A stretch of DNA of 64,000 nucleotides from JAZKDW01 sp040387375 (GTDB taxonomy: Bacteria > Pseudomonadota > Gammaproteobacteria > Burkholderiales > Burkholderiaceae_D), in the NCBI GenBank assembly GCA_040387375.1, contig JAZKDW010000041.1, positions 124,001-188,000 of the forward strand, written 5' to 3'. This document shows positions 42,711 through 51,220 of the stretch, one piece after another. The stretch's first letter is position 1. Every line of letters begins with the position of its first letter. The position numbers were made by a program, and so were the translations under genes. Under the pieces are notes generated by a model that saw nothing but the letters and a program-made list of their open reading frames with translations, was not told where the DNA came from and searched no databases.

Positions 42711-42752
42711 CTGAAAGAGCGCGTGGAAAGGCTCATGCGAGAGAAGGGCATT
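42711..42752 (+). pseudogene. Possible IS3-type transposase scrap
   Basis: Only 14 residues, LKERVERLMREKGI, recall the VERLMRE-GI segment near the start of IS3-family OrfB transposases. A stop lies just upstream. Too short to be sure. A 14-bp palindrome, CATGGCGCGCCATG (42674-42687), lies nearby. Nothing else is seen between the integrase remnant and 42823. Confidence 0.3.
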
Positions 42753-42823
42753 CTCTCTCGCCCGTCACTCGCAGCCTTGCAAGCTTACGATGGCCTCCTG
42801 CCATGCCATCACGCATTTCACGA

Positions 42824-43531
42824 TCAGTTCGACAGCATGCGCAGCGTCTCACGGATAGCCATGCCGCCGCCGGCGATGATCGCAGTGAAGTAAATGATGG
42901 TCGCGATATTGGCCAGGTGGCCGAGCGGGATGCAGACGCCGTCGCGCTGCAGCATCCCGATTGCGATGCACAAGACTGCAATGGCGGGCAGCGTGTTGCT
43001 GAACGGGATAAGCCCGAACGGCGCCATCAGCAGCACCGCTGCCAGGATCAGCGCGCAACTGTTGATCTTGCCGATCAAGCCCTCGGATGCCAGCCAGGCC
43101 AGGCGATTTGGACGGCTTACCCGCTCCAGCCTTTGCAGCCATTTGAGCGCGCTATTGAGCGCGGGACGCAGCTTGTCGGATGACACGACGCGGTTCATGA
43201 ATGACTTCGGCAGCCACAGGTTGCGGCCGAGCAGGCGGCTGATGCCGATCAACAGGATGGCGGCGCCGAACACGGTGCTGACGCCCGGAATCGATACCGG
43301 AATCAGGAAAACCAGCGAAAGCAGACTGGCCAGCAGCAACAGGCTGTCCTTGCCGACCAGTTCCAGAATCTCGCTCAGGGTCACGCCGTCCGGCGGCAGT
43401 TGTTCGATCACTGTCCTGATTTTTTCTCCGGGAGAATTCGTCGCTGCGTTGGTATCTTGTTGCTGATTCGGATGAAGGGAATCCACTTGAGTCATTTCCT
43501 TTTTAGCGATGCTGGTTTGAAAAATATGCAT
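42824..43531 (-). CDS. ExoD-family membrane protein
   Basis: A 235-residue membrane protein of the ExoD family (exopolysaccharide synthesis, named from Rhizobium exoD). The central part has SLVFLIPVSIPGVSTVFGAAILLIGISRLLG and the C-terminal half has further hydrophobic helices (ALILAAVLLMAPFGLIPFSNTLPAIAVLCIAIG). The molecular function is unsettled. The start at 43531 has GGAAA at good spacing; an ATG at 43495 is nearer the family N-terminus but has a badly spaced ribosome site. It lies 14 bases after the DUF2062 gene and probably shares its transcript. Coordinates place it within the island interval. Confidence 0.82.
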   Translation of the reverse strand: MHIFQTSIAKKEMTQVDSLHPNQQQDTNAATNSPGEKIRTVIEQLPPDGVTLSEILELVGKDSLLLLASLLSLVFLIPVSIPGVSTVFGAAILLIGISRLLGRNLWLPKSFMNRVVSSDKLRPALNSALKWLQRLERVSRPNRLAWLASEGLIGKINSCALILAAVLLMAPFGLIPFSNTLPAIAVLCIAIGMLQRDGVCIPLGHLANIATIIYFTAIIAGGGMAIRETLRMLSN

Positions 43532-43545
43532 GACGGGGTTTCCGT

Positions 43546-44109
43546 CTATGGCTGGCGCCGCCGCCTTTTGTGCCAGCGCAGGCGCACCGACAATTGCCAT
43601 AGCAGGCTGACCGCAACATATCCAAGGATCGCGGAGACGGTGGCGATGATCGCGAGTCCCAGCATGAGCGGAAGGCCGAAGCTTAAAGCCCATTCGATAA
43701 ACAGCGGAAAGGATCGAAGCGCCTGGCCTAACTGGTCATAATAATTTTGCGCATAGCCACCGCCGGCAAGGTGCCTGACGTCCTCGTCGGAGGCGGTAAG
43801 AAAACTGCCGAGCCGGTATGCGGCATAGTAAAGCGGCGGCACGGTGAGCGGGTTGGTTGCCAGGGTGGCGAACGCCGCCACCGGAAGGTTGACCCGCAGC
43901 GCAATGGCGCCGATAGCCGCCAGAAGTATTTGCGCAAACGGGCTCAGTATTCCGAAAAGCAGGCCCACCGCCAAGCCGCCGGCCACGCTCTTGCGATTGA
44001 ATTGCCACAGAAAATGGCGGTCCAGGTAAGGCGCAAACGGCTTGAGGAACCGATACTGCCGCAGTGATTCCCCCGTCGGCATGCGCTTGAAAAATCGATG
44101 ACGCCGCAC
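43546..44109 (-). CDS. DUF2062 membrane protein
   Basis: A 187-residue inner-membrane protein with the DUF2062 pattern: basic start (RRHRFFKRMPTGESLRQ), SVAGGLAVGLLFGILSPFAQILLAA, then TLATNPLTVPPLYYAAYRLG, and an Arg/Lys-rich tail. DUF2062 proteins are of unknown function. The start is a GTG at 44109, chosen because a perfect AGGAGG lies 5 bases ahead; a TTG further up is open but unlikely. The adjacent exoD-family gene suggests a role in envelope or exopolysaccharide metabolism, which is inference. Confidence 0.82.
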   Translation of the reverse strand: MRRHRFFKRMPTGESLRQYRFLKPFAPYLDRHFLWQFNRKSVAGGLAVGLLFGILSPFAQILLAAIGAIALRVNLPVAAFATLATNPLTVPPLYYAAYRLGSFLTASDEDVRHLAGGGYAQNYYDQLGQALRSFPLFIEWALSFGLPLMLGLAIIATVSAILGYVAVSLLWQLSVRLRWHKRRRRQP

Positions 44110-44225
44110 TACATCCTCCTGCAATGATTAAAGGCGAGGCCGCCGCTGCCGAAGCAGGCTCGCGGTGATGTCCTACACCAGCATGATGGTCCGGGCGACA
44201 GCCGCAGCCTCGCCAGGTGGAAGCG

Positions 44226-44552
44226 TCAGGCCAGTGGCGGCGGTTTGGTTATCTGCGGGAACAACAGATGCCGTGAAGCCGGCGCATACGGGGGATAAGA
44301 GGACACCAGCAGCACAGGCAGAGACTGCGTGGCTGAACCGAGCGATTCGCAGGGGTCCGCGTCGGCCGGTAATTCTTCGAGGGTGTCCGGATTGGCCGCA
44401 AGCTCAAAAGCAGATGCGCCATGGTCTGCCGCGTCGGCAAAAACTGCATGCCCGGTGATCTCCATATGTACCGGTACAGTGCGGTCCAGCGAGCCTGCGT
44501 AAGGCGGCAAGGGAAACAGAAAAATTAGCAAGATGACGAGAACGCGTCTCAT
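44226..44552 (-). CDS. Small exported protein of unknown function
   Basis: A 108-residue protein starting MRRVLVILLIFLFPLPPYAGS, a clear signal peptide, followed by an acidic Ala/Glu/Asp-rich middle and a Pro-rich end (PPYAPASRHLL, TKPPPLA). GGA precedes the ATG at 44552. The layout (short signal, small body, Pro-rich C-terminus) recalls CzcI-like periplasmic proteins of metal-resistance loci, but the usual histidines are absent and no metal pump is nearby, so no function is assigned. The gene could also be spurious. Confidence 0.45.
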   Translation of the reverse strand: MRRVLVILLIFLFPLPPYAGSLDRTVPVHMEITGHAVFADAADHGASAFELAANPDTLEELPADADPCESLGSATQSLPVLLVSSYPPYAPASRHLLFPQITKPPPLA

Positions 44553-44731
44553 ACAATCCGGAAGGAATGAACACCGCCGCAGTATAGCAGTGGCCCCGGA
44601 GAACTGCATACAGGCAGATGACGGCATGAAAATTTCGCATTGATTTATTACTGCATGAGCAGGCAGAATCGGAACAAGCTGCCTGTCGGATCGCGCAAGC
44701 GCATGAGGGCCAATCAACTACAGGGAGAAGC

Positions 44732-45034
44732 ATGATTAAACATATAGTCTTATGGCGGCTGAAGGAATCCGCCCACGGCAACGACAAGGCGACCAATGCC
44801 CGGCTGATCAAGGAAATGCTGGAAAAATTGAACGGGAAAATTCCCGGCTTGCTGGCGCTTGAAGTCGGCGTGGATTTTTCGGCGAGCGACGCCAGCGGCG
44901 ACCTGGTGCTGTACTCCGAATTTGCGAATCGCGCAGCGCTCGACGCTTATCATCACCATCCGGAGCATGTGGCGGTCGCGCCGTTTATTCTGGAAGCGCG
45001 CAGCGAGCGCCGGGTAGTGGATTACGAGCGCTAA
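44732..45034 (+). CDS. Dabb-family (stress-responsive A/B barrel) protein
   Basis: A 100-residue ferredoxin-like dimeric barrel protein, beginning MIKHIVLWRLKESAHG with the family His-Ile-Val start and ending with AYHHHPEHVAVAPFILE. Members include stress proteins and some enzymes acting on polyketides or aromatic intermediates. GGGAG precedes the ATG. It stands alone on its strand. Function unknown. Confidence 0.85.
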   Translation: MIKHIVLWRLKESAHGNDKATNARLIKEMLEKLNGKIPGLLALEVGVDFSASDASGDLVLYSEFANRAALDAYHHHPEHVAVAPFILEARSERRVVDYER

Positions 45035-45374
45035 AGGTTAACGCGACATTCGACACCGCCTGCGCATGGCGCGGATCGCCCTGAAAGAGGCTAGCCTTCA
45101 AGCCAGGGTGAATAACAAAGACCAGCCCCGACGCCAATGTCGATCTCGGCATCCCGCTCGTGTTCAATGCGCGCGAGCGTATCGTATTCATCGACAGCTT
45201 TGCCGATGCGGACAGCGCCATTACGCCCGATTCCGTAGCCCCGATCTAGTCGTCAGCGATAACACGTAAAAATTTTTTTGACCGATTTCGATACAATCCA
45301 AGAATCTTGGTATACCATAATACAAGAAGACATTTTGAGGGCGAAAATCCGCCAATTTTATTAGGGAGATTGTG
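45035..45374. other. Gap with a possible gene remnant
   Basis: No intact gene. From 45127 to 45249 one plus-strand frame reads SPDANVDLGIPLVFNARERI then VFIDSFADADSAITPDSVAPI before a stop, which looks like the C-terminal piece of a real protein without start or ribosome site; family not recognised. The remainder (45250-45360) is AT-rich and likely contains the promoter of the Bug-protein gene; GGGAG lies just before 45375. Confidence 0.4.
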
Positions 45375-46370
45375 ATGAATACTAAAAATAAACATATGGT
45401 AATCAAGGTGTTGCGCCGATTGACGGCCGGTTTTGCCGCATCCTTGATCGGATCGTCGGCAATGGCCGCCTGGCCGGAAAAGCCGATCACCATGCTTGTT
45501 CCGTTTGCGCCCGGCGGCAGTTCCGACAACATCGCGCGCAGCATTGCCCCGATGCTTGGCGAACGGCTTGGTCAGCCGGTGATCATCGAAAACGTGGCAG
45601 GCGCCGGCGGCATGCTGGGCACGCAGAAGGCAGTGCGCGCGGCGCCGGACGGGTACACGATTTTTCTTGGCTCCGGCTCGGAAATTCTGATCAATAAAGT
45701 GATTAATCCGAAGCTCGAATATGACGGCATCAAGGATTTGTCGCCCGTTGTCTTTATCGGCACAGGCCCGATGGTCCTGGTCGGCAAGCCAGGACTGCCT
45801 GCAAATTCGGTGGCAGAAGTTCTGGCTCTCGCGCGTGCGAAGCCTGGCTCGCTGAACTACGCATCGGCTGGCAACGGCACGCCCATGCATGTCGCCGGCG
45901 AACTGCTGAAAATGCGCGCCCATGTATCGATGACGCATGTCCCATACCGCGGCTCGGCGCCGGCATTGGTTGACCTCATGGGCGGCCAGGTCGATCTCAG
46001 CGTCGCTACGATCAGCGCGGCGAATCCGTACATCAAGTCGGGAAAGATCAAGGCTTATGCAATCACCAGTGCCAAACCGTCCGAACTGGCGCCCGATATT
46101 CCTGCGATGGGCCAGATGAAAGGGCTTGAAGGTTTTGATCTGGGCGTTTGGTTCGGATTGTTTTTGCCAAACAAGACATCACCTGAAATTCTGCAAAAAT
46201 TCCAGGCGGCGTCGCAGCAGGTATTGGCCGACCCGACTGTTCAAAAGCGTCTGGCGGAGCAAGGCATCAGCGCTTCCGGCGCTCCGGCGGCGGCGCTCAG
46301 CAAATTCATGGCGGCGGAAGTCGAGAAATACCAGGCGGTCGTCAAAGCGGCCAGGATTACTGCTGAATAA
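45375..46370 (+). CDS. Bug-family tripartite tricarboxylate transporter binding protein
   Basis: A 331-residue periplasmic solute-binding protein. A long signal peptide ends at SSAMAA, followed by WPEKPITMLVPFAPGGSSDNIAR, the Bug signature, and later GGMLGTQKAVRAAPDGYT. Bug proteins bind carboxylates or amides; most genomes of this group hold many without adjacent permeases, as here. It probably captures the substrate of the following enzymes. The first gene of a likely operon up to 50211. Confidence 0.93.
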   Translation: MNTKNKHMVIKVLRRLTAGFAASLIGSSAMAAWPEKPITMLVPFAPGGSSDNIARSIAPMLGERLGQPVIIENVAGAGGMLGTQKAVRAAPDGYTIFLGSGSEILINKVINPKLEYDGIKDLSPVVFIGTGPMVLVGKPGLPANSVAEVLALARAKPGSLNYASAGNGTPMHVAGELLKMRAHVSMTHVPYRGSAPALVDLMGGQVDLSVATISAANPYIKSGKIKAYAITSAKPSELAPDIPAMGQMKGLEGFDLGVWFGLFLPNKTSPEILQKFQAASQQVLADPTVQKRLAEQGISASGAPAAALSKFMAAEVEKYQAVVKAARITAE

Positions 46371-46532
46371 GCGCGATGCCCATGCCAGGAAAAGGCGCGT
46401 CGTCAACGATGCGCATGAATGGAATTACGGACTGCCACATGAAAAGAAGCGGGCGTTTTCCATACAATGGTTTTGGCATGCCCGCATGCCTCATGACTTT
46501 CATTACGCTGTATTTTTACAAGGAAAACAAAC

Positions 46533-47117
46533 ATGGCTGAGATTCGCAAAATAGTCACTTACGCTGAACAGACATTGATCGAGGGCGGGAAGGCTGCAGC
46601 CATACCATTGAGAATGTTTGCAGCGGCCGCAGTGTTGAAGAATCCGTGGGCAGGGCTTGGCTTTGTAGAAGACCTGAAGCCAGGCATCCATGCGGTCGCC
46701 CCGGTGCTGGGTGAGCTGTTGACTTCCGAAATCATTCGCATGGCCGGTTCCGGAGACGTCATTGAAGGATATGGAAAAGCCGCGGTGGTCGGTTCGAATG
46801 GTGAAATCGAGCATGCATCCGCACTGATCCATACTTTGCGCTTCGGTAATTTCTATCGCAAGGCAGTAGGCGCCAAGAGCTATCTGAGCTTCACGAATGT
46901 GCGCGGCGGACCCAACTGCTCGATTTCCATTCCGATGATGCATAAAGGCGATGAGGGAATGCGTTCGCACTACCTGACCTTGCAATTCTCCATTAACGAT
47001 GCTCCCGGCCCCGATGAAATCGTGGTTGCGTTGGGCGCCTCGATCGGTGGCCGGCCGCATCACCGGATCGGTGACCGCTATCAGGACCTCAAGGAGCTGG
47101 GCAGCAATGAAGCGTGA
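46533..47117 (+). CDS. AA_synth (PF06684-like) family protein
   Basis: A 194-residue protein of the so-called amino acid synthesis family, with MAEIRKIVTYAEQTLIEGG, FVEDLKPGIHAVAPVLGELL and HTLRFGNFYRKAVGAKSYLSF as recognisable segments. Despite the name, the biochemical role is not established; members often sit in catabolic clusters with hydrolases and Bug proteins, as here. AAGGA lies before the ATG. It overlaps the next gene by 11 bases. Cytosolic, no signal peptide. Confidence 0.8.
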   Translation: MAEIRKIVTYAEQTLIEGGKAAAIPLRMFAAAAVLKNPWAGLGFVEDLKPGIHAVAPVLGELLTSEIIRMAGSGDVIEGYGKAAVVGSNGEIEHASALIHTLRFGNFYRKAVGAKSYLSFTNVRGGPNCSISIPMMHKGDEGMRSHYLTLQFSINDAPGPDEIVVALGASIGGRPHHRIGDRYQDLKELGSNEA

Positions 47118-47946
47118 GGCCACACCACAGCAGGCGCCGGTAGCGACGGGCGTAATCAATGGTACGGCCTATAGCGTCCATGGCGCCGGCGAACCCGTGG
47201 TGCTGGTTCACGGCGTCGGCATGGAGCAGGCGGTCTGGACCCGTCAGCTGGCCTGCCTCGCAAGCGAGTATCAGGTCATCGTCTACGATTTGCTCGGCCA
47301 TGGCGCCAGCCAGGACCCTCCCGAAGACGCCAGGCTGGCGCACTATGGGCAGCAGTTGAAAATGCTGCTTGATCATCTTGAGATTGAATCCGCAGCCATT
47401 GTCGGGCAATCGATGGGCGCGCTGGTGACCCTGGAGTTCGCGCTGACCTATCCTGAGCGCACCAGGAAAATTGCTACGGTCAACGCGGTATTCATGCGCA
47501 CGCCCGAGCAGCGCGAAGCTGTCCTTGCGCGGGCGCGCACGCTGCGGGAAGTTGGTGTGGCGGCTACGCTCGACTCGACAATCGAGCGCTGGTTCGGCAA
47601 TCCGGTGCCGGCGGAGCTGCAAGCCGATGCCGATCTGGTGGCAGGTTTCATGAAGCGGGCCCATCCCGCAGGCTACGCCCGGAGCTATCAACTGTTCGCC
47701 AGTGCCGACGCTGCGCATGCCGAGGGCTTAGCCAGGCTGGCAGTGCCCGCGCTCTTCATGACCGGAGAGTTCGACCCTAACTCTTCCCCGGCAATGTCCG
47801 AAGCGATGGCCAGACTGGCGCCGAATTCAAGCGTCGAAATCATAGAGGGCGCGCGCCACATGATGGTGTTGACTTCCGCCGAGCGCGTTAATCAGGCGCT
47901 GCTCGCATTTCTGAAGAAGCCCCACGCCGTCGCCGCTACCGAGTGA
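47107..47946 (+). CDS. Alpha/beta hydrolase
   Basis: A 279-residue alpha/beta hydrolase. The oxyanion-hole region VVLVHGVGMEQAVW, the nucleophile elbow AIVGQSMGALVTLEFAL (Ser about residue 105), an acid in MTGEFDPNSSP and the catalytic His in GARHMMVL are all present. The ATG at 47107 lies inside the end of the preceding gene with AAGGAG in front. It would open an ester, lactone or enol-ring in the pathway shared with the aldehyde dehydrogenase. Substrate unknown. Confidence 0.88.
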   Translation: MKREATPQQAPVATGVINGTAYSVHGAGEPVVLVHGVGMEQAVWTRQLACLASEYQVIVYDLLGHGASQDPPEDARLAHYGQQLKMLLDHLEIESAAIVGQSMGALVTLEFALTYPERTRKIATVNAVFMRTPEQREAVLARARTLREVGVAATLDSTIERWFGNPVPAELQADADLVAGFMKRAHPAGYARSYQLFASADAAHAEGLARLAVPALFMTGEFDPNSSPAMSEAMARLAPNSSVEIIEGARHMMVLTSAERVNQALLAFLKKPHAVAATE

Positions 47947-48055
47947 TCCAGCGTTCCGGCCGCGTGACTCCGGTCGCGCGGCCGGAACGCTGTTCGGCCC
48001 CGGATTTGCAGAGCCAAGTCCCTTCATCCCAAACCGCCTTCTTGAGATCGATCCC

Positions 48056-49513
48056 GTGAAAATCTGTACCTACCAGGACCTGCTTCAATCGCGCTGTTAT
48101 ATCGACGGCAAATGGCTCGACGGCGCGCAGCGCCTCGATGTCACCAATCCTGCCACCGGCGTTGTCATCGGCAGCGTGCCGATGTTCGGCGCGGCGGAAA
48201 CCCGCGCGGCCATCGACGCCGCGCATACCGCGGGACCGGGCTGGCGCAACCGGACCGCAAAAGAACGTGCAGGGCTGCTGCGCCGCTGGTTCGACCTGGT
48301 AAGCGCAAATGCCGAGGTGCTGGCGACAATACTGACTGAAGAAATGGGCAAGCCGCTCGCCGAAGCAAGAGGTGAAATTGCCTATGGCGCGTCCTACATC
48401 GAATGGTTTGCCGAGGAAGCCAGGCGCGTCTACGGCGAGGTGATTCCGACGCCACAATCCGACAAACGCTTTGTCATGCTCAAGCAGCCGGTAGGCGTCG
48501 TCGCGGCGATCACACCATGGAATTTCCCCAACGCGATGCTGGCCCGGAAGATCGCTCCCGCCCTGGCTGCCGGCTGCACGGTGGTGGCCAAGCCCGCCGA
48601 ACAGACGCCTTTATCCGCGCTGGCGCTGGTCAGGCTGGCCGAGCTTGCCGGGATCCCGCCGGGCGTGATCAATATCGTGACCGGCGATGCTGTGGCCATC
48701 GGCCTCGAACTTACCGGCAATCCGCTGGTTCGCAAACTCACATTCACGGGCTCCACCGAGGTCGGCAAGCTGCTGATCCGGCAATGTGCCGACACTGTCA
48801 AGCGCATGAGCATGGAGCTTGGAGGAAATGCGCCTTTCATCGTATTCGATGACGCCGACCTGGATGCGGCTGTAGAAGGCGCCCTCGCTTCCAAATTTCG
48901 CAATGCCGGCCAGACCTGCGTGTGCGCCAATCGCTTCTATGTGCAAGCGGGAATATATGAGGCATTCACCCAAAAACTGACCGCGGCGGTGCGAATGCTC
49001 AAGGTCGGCAACGGAATGGACGCCGGGGTGACCCAGGGTCCGCTGATCGACGTAAAAGCGCTTGCCAAGGTGGAAGCGCATATTGCCGACGCGCTGGAAC
49101 ATGGCGCCGCCATCATGACCGGCGGCACGCGGCATGCACTGGGAGGATCATTTTTCGAGCCCACCGTGCTGAGGGATGTCACGCCCCGGATGCGCGTTGC
49201 AAGGGAAGAAACCTTCGGTCCGCTGGCGCCGTTGTTTCGCTTTACCGATGAGGCCGATGTGATTGCGCAGGCCAATGCCAGCGATTTTGGATTGGCGGCC
49301 TACTGCTATACTCGCAACATCGCGCGGGTCTGGCGTGTAGCGGAGGCGATCGAGGCCGGAATGGTGGGCATCAATACCGGTCTGATCTCATCGGAAGTGG
49401 CCCCTTTTGGAGGGATGAAACAGTCCGGCTTCGGAAGAGAGGGATCCCGCTACGGAATTGACGACTATCTTGAAATCAAATACTTCTGCCTGGGCGAGGT
49501 AGACAAGGATTAA
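48056..49513 (+). CDS. NAD(P)-dependent aldehyde dehydrogenase, succinate-semialdehyde type
   Basis: A 485-residue aldehyde dehydrogenase. The class features are AAITPWNFPNAMLARKIAPALAAG, the glutamate in MELGGNAPFIVFDDADLD and the nucleophilic Cys in NAGQTCVCANRFYV (about residue 288); the C-terminus has PFGGMKQSGFGREGSRYGIDDYLEIKY, as in GabD. It probably oxidises a semialdehyde formed upstream in this cluster. It starts at a GTG. Three bases separate it from the GntR gene. Exact aldehyde unknown. Confidence 0.92.
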   Translation: MKICTYQDLLQSRCYIDGKWLDGAQRLDVTNPATGVVIGSVPMFGAAETRAAIDAAHTAGPGWRNRTAKERAGLLRRWFDLVSANAEVLATILTEEMGKPLAEARGEIAYGASYIEWFAEEARRVYGEVIPTPQSDKRFVMLKQPVGVVAAITPWNFPNAMLARKIAPALAAGCTVVAKPAEQTPLSALALVRLAELAGIPPGVINIVTGDAVAIGLELTGNPLVRKLTFTGSTEVGKLLIRQCADTVKRMSMELGGNAPFIVFDDADLDAAVEGALASKFRNAGQTCVCANRFYVQAGIYEAFTQKLTAAVRMLKVGNGMDAGVTQGPLIDVKALAKVEAHIADALEHGAAIMTGGTRHALGGSFFEPTVLRDVTPRMRVAREETFGPLAPLFRFTDEADVIAQANASDFGLAAYCYTRNIARVWRVAEAIEAGMVGINTGLISSEVAPFGGMKQSGFGREGSRYGIDDYLEIKYFCLGEVDKD

Positions 49514-49515
49514 CG

Positions 49516-50211
49516 GTGACTGCCAAAGAGCCTGGTTCCCTTAAAGTAAATCGCACTGCAAAAACCTTGCGCGAGCTGTCGCTGGAAAAAATGCGCGAAG
49601 CCATTCTGAGCGAACACTTCAAGCCGGGAGAGCGGCTGGTCGAACGCCATCTGTGTGAACAGCTCGATGTGAGCCGGTCGATCGTTCGTGAAGTCCTGCG
49701 CCATCTCGAAACCGAGGGACTGGTCGAATCCATTCCCCATCAAGGTCCGGTGGTGGCTACGCTGGACGCCGACCAGGCCGCTCAGATTTATGAAATACGC
49801 GCTCTGCTCGAAGGGCATGCGGCCCGGCTGTGCGCACAAAACGCGAGCGACGAAACAATAGAGCATCTGGATGAGTTGAATAAAAAAATCCAGGCCGCCT
49901 TTAAAGACGAGAATTATCATGAAGTGCTTGTGCGAACCTCGGCGTTCTATGAGGCGATGTTCGCCGGGACCGGTCTTGCGATCGCGTGGAGCGTCGTGCA
50001 ATCGCTCAATGCCCGCATTAACCGTTTGCGCGCGGTGACCATCAGCACCAGGGGACGCGGAACCGAGGCCGCCATGGAAATGAATGATATTGTCGACGCA
50101 TTGCGCCGGCGCGATCCTCAGGCGGCGCAGGATGCATCGCATGCCCATGTACGCCGCGTTGCCGGGATAGCCGCAGAGAAGCTGGGCAAGACCGGGAAAT
50201 TCCGCATCTGA
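49516..50211 (+). CDS. GntR-family (FadR/FCD subfamily) regulator
   Basis: A 231-residue GntR regulator: an N-terminal winged helix (ILSEHFKPGERLVERHLCEQLDVSRSIVREVLRHLETEGLV in pieces) and an FCD effector domain (YEIRALLEGHAARLCAQNAS, with later AMEMNDIVDALRRRD and the His ligand region). Such regulators usually bind a carboxylate and repress the adjacent operon. GTG start after AGGA, only 2 bases after the dehydrogenase stop, so it is the last gene of the cluster. Its stop is 16 bases before the tRNA-Gly fragment. Confidence 0.92.
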   Translation: MTAKEPGSLKVNRTAKTLRELSLEKMREAILSEHFKPGERLVERHLCEQLDVSRSIVREVLRHLETEGLVESIPHQGPVVATLDADQAAQIYEIRALLEGHAARLCAQNASDETIEHLDELNKKIQAAFKDENYHEVLVRTSAFYEAMFAGTGLAIAWSVVQSLNARINRLRAVTISTRGRGTEAAMEMNDIVDALRRRDPQAAQDASHAHVRRVAGIAAEKLGKTGKFRI

Positions 50212-50227
50212 GAGGCGCCTGGCCTGC

Positions 50228-50286
50228 TGGAGCGGGTGAAGGGAATCGAACCCTCGTCGTAAGCTTGGGAAGCTTTCGTTCTACCA
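50228..50286 (-). pseudogene. 3' fragment of tRNA-Gly (CCC)
   Basis: On the minus strand this 59-nt piece has the end of a D-arm (GGTAGAAC), an anticodon arm with loop TTCCCAA (anticodon CCC), a T-arm GAGGGTTCGATTCCCT, the 3' acceptor strand CACCCGC and CCA. The 5' acceptor strand (expected GCGGGTG) and most of the D-arm are missing: the match ends at 50286 and unrelated coding sequence starts there. Such 3' tRNA fragments are the usual footprint of an element that integrated into a tRNA gene. No complete copy lies in this window. Confidence 0.85.
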
Positions 50287-50546
50287 AACCGCTTTTCCGG
50301 CGTGAGCCACCGGTCTCAAAAGGCTTCCGCTATGGGTTGGGGGTCGCAATCGCGCATACAACAGGCCCCGACAACTTGTCTGAGACTATCGAGCTTGCGA
50401 AGGATCGGACGCTGGGCGAAAGCCGGCTGGCGCTGCTTCTGGCAATCAAACGTGCTCGCAATGCGGAAGCGCGTCAAGCGATCGATGAGCCAAGCAAAGA
50501 TCCAGATCTCGCAACGGAAATCGCATCGTGGAGGCGTAGCAAGTAG
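50287..50546 (+). pseudogene. 5'-truncated gene for a helical-repeat protein
   Basis: The frame running out of the tRNA fragment gives about 85 residues ending in a stop: GFRYGLGVAIAHTTGPDN, then TLGESRLALLLAIKRARNA, and DPDLATEIASWRRSK. The LGESRLALLLAIKR helix pair resembles HEAT-like repeat proteins. There is no start codon or ribosome site of its own; the 5' part appears to have been lost at the tRNA junction. Family assignment is tentative. Confidence 0.5.
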
Positions 50547-50601
50547 GCTGTCGAAGCGCGATTGTATGCCGAAACTGTTTTTTTCTGTCACCATTAGCAG
50601 T

Positions 50602-50847
50602 ATGCGATTTCCACAACCAAGCACAATCCACATAGCCGTGTCTTGGGCAGCAAGAGTCGTTGGCGCCGGATACTGGGGGTATGCGCTCTACGCCGTCTAT
50701 CTAGGTCGAGTGCGAGTTGGGTCGAGATCAACTGATGTTGTTATTGAACTCGCCGTTAGCCCCGGTCCTTTTGTGTCGGCTGTTTTGCTGTACGTCGGTG
50801 GGGGCATACTGTGCTTTTGGATTGCGAAGCGGATTGCGAATCACTAA
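50602..50847 (+). CDS. Small two-helix membrane protein
   Basis: An 81-residue protein with two hydrophobic segments, VSWAARVVGAGYWGYALYAV and AVLLYVGGGILCFWIAKRIA. The ATG at 50602 has no good ribosome site; an ATG at 50566 would add 12 residues. I do not recognise it. Two regularly placed helices suggest a real protein, but support is weak. Confidence 0.4.
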   Translation: MRFPQPSTIHIAVSWAARVVGAGYWGYALYAVYLGRVRVGSRSTDVVIELAVSPGPFVSAVLLYVGGGILCFWIAKRIANH

Positions 50848-51220
50848 CCAGGGCATCTCGGAAAAAGCAAAGCAAATTCCGAAAAGCAGACGTTTAGCCT
50901 TAATGTCTGCAATCGACCCTGAACTGTCGGTCAAAGCGATTTCACGAACGTTTCCTACGCCAGCAATAGCGGCCTGCCAGTATCATGAGGAGGGTTGGCA
51001 CTGCTACATCAGCCGGTCACTTGTCTCACATATAGGGTATTATTCTGCCAACTTTCTTGTGACAACATGCCTTCAATTTGTCCGGACAGTCCACAAGACT
51101 CGCGCCATCCTTACCAGATTCTATTTGCCCTGGCAGCCGAGGTAGTCCCTAGTTTGTACTGCACTCATCAATGGTACCCAGCGCTTTGGCGATTTATAAA
51201 ATTAATCACTCGAAACGCAT
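50848..51220. other. Intergenic region in the right part of the island
   Basis: One plus-strand frame runs to 51145, but its sequence looks random and lacks a start with ribosome site, so I do not call it a gene. The last 60 bases before 51221 are AT-rich (TTTATAAAATTAATC) and may hold a promoter for the next gene. Nothing else recognised. Confidence 0.4.
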
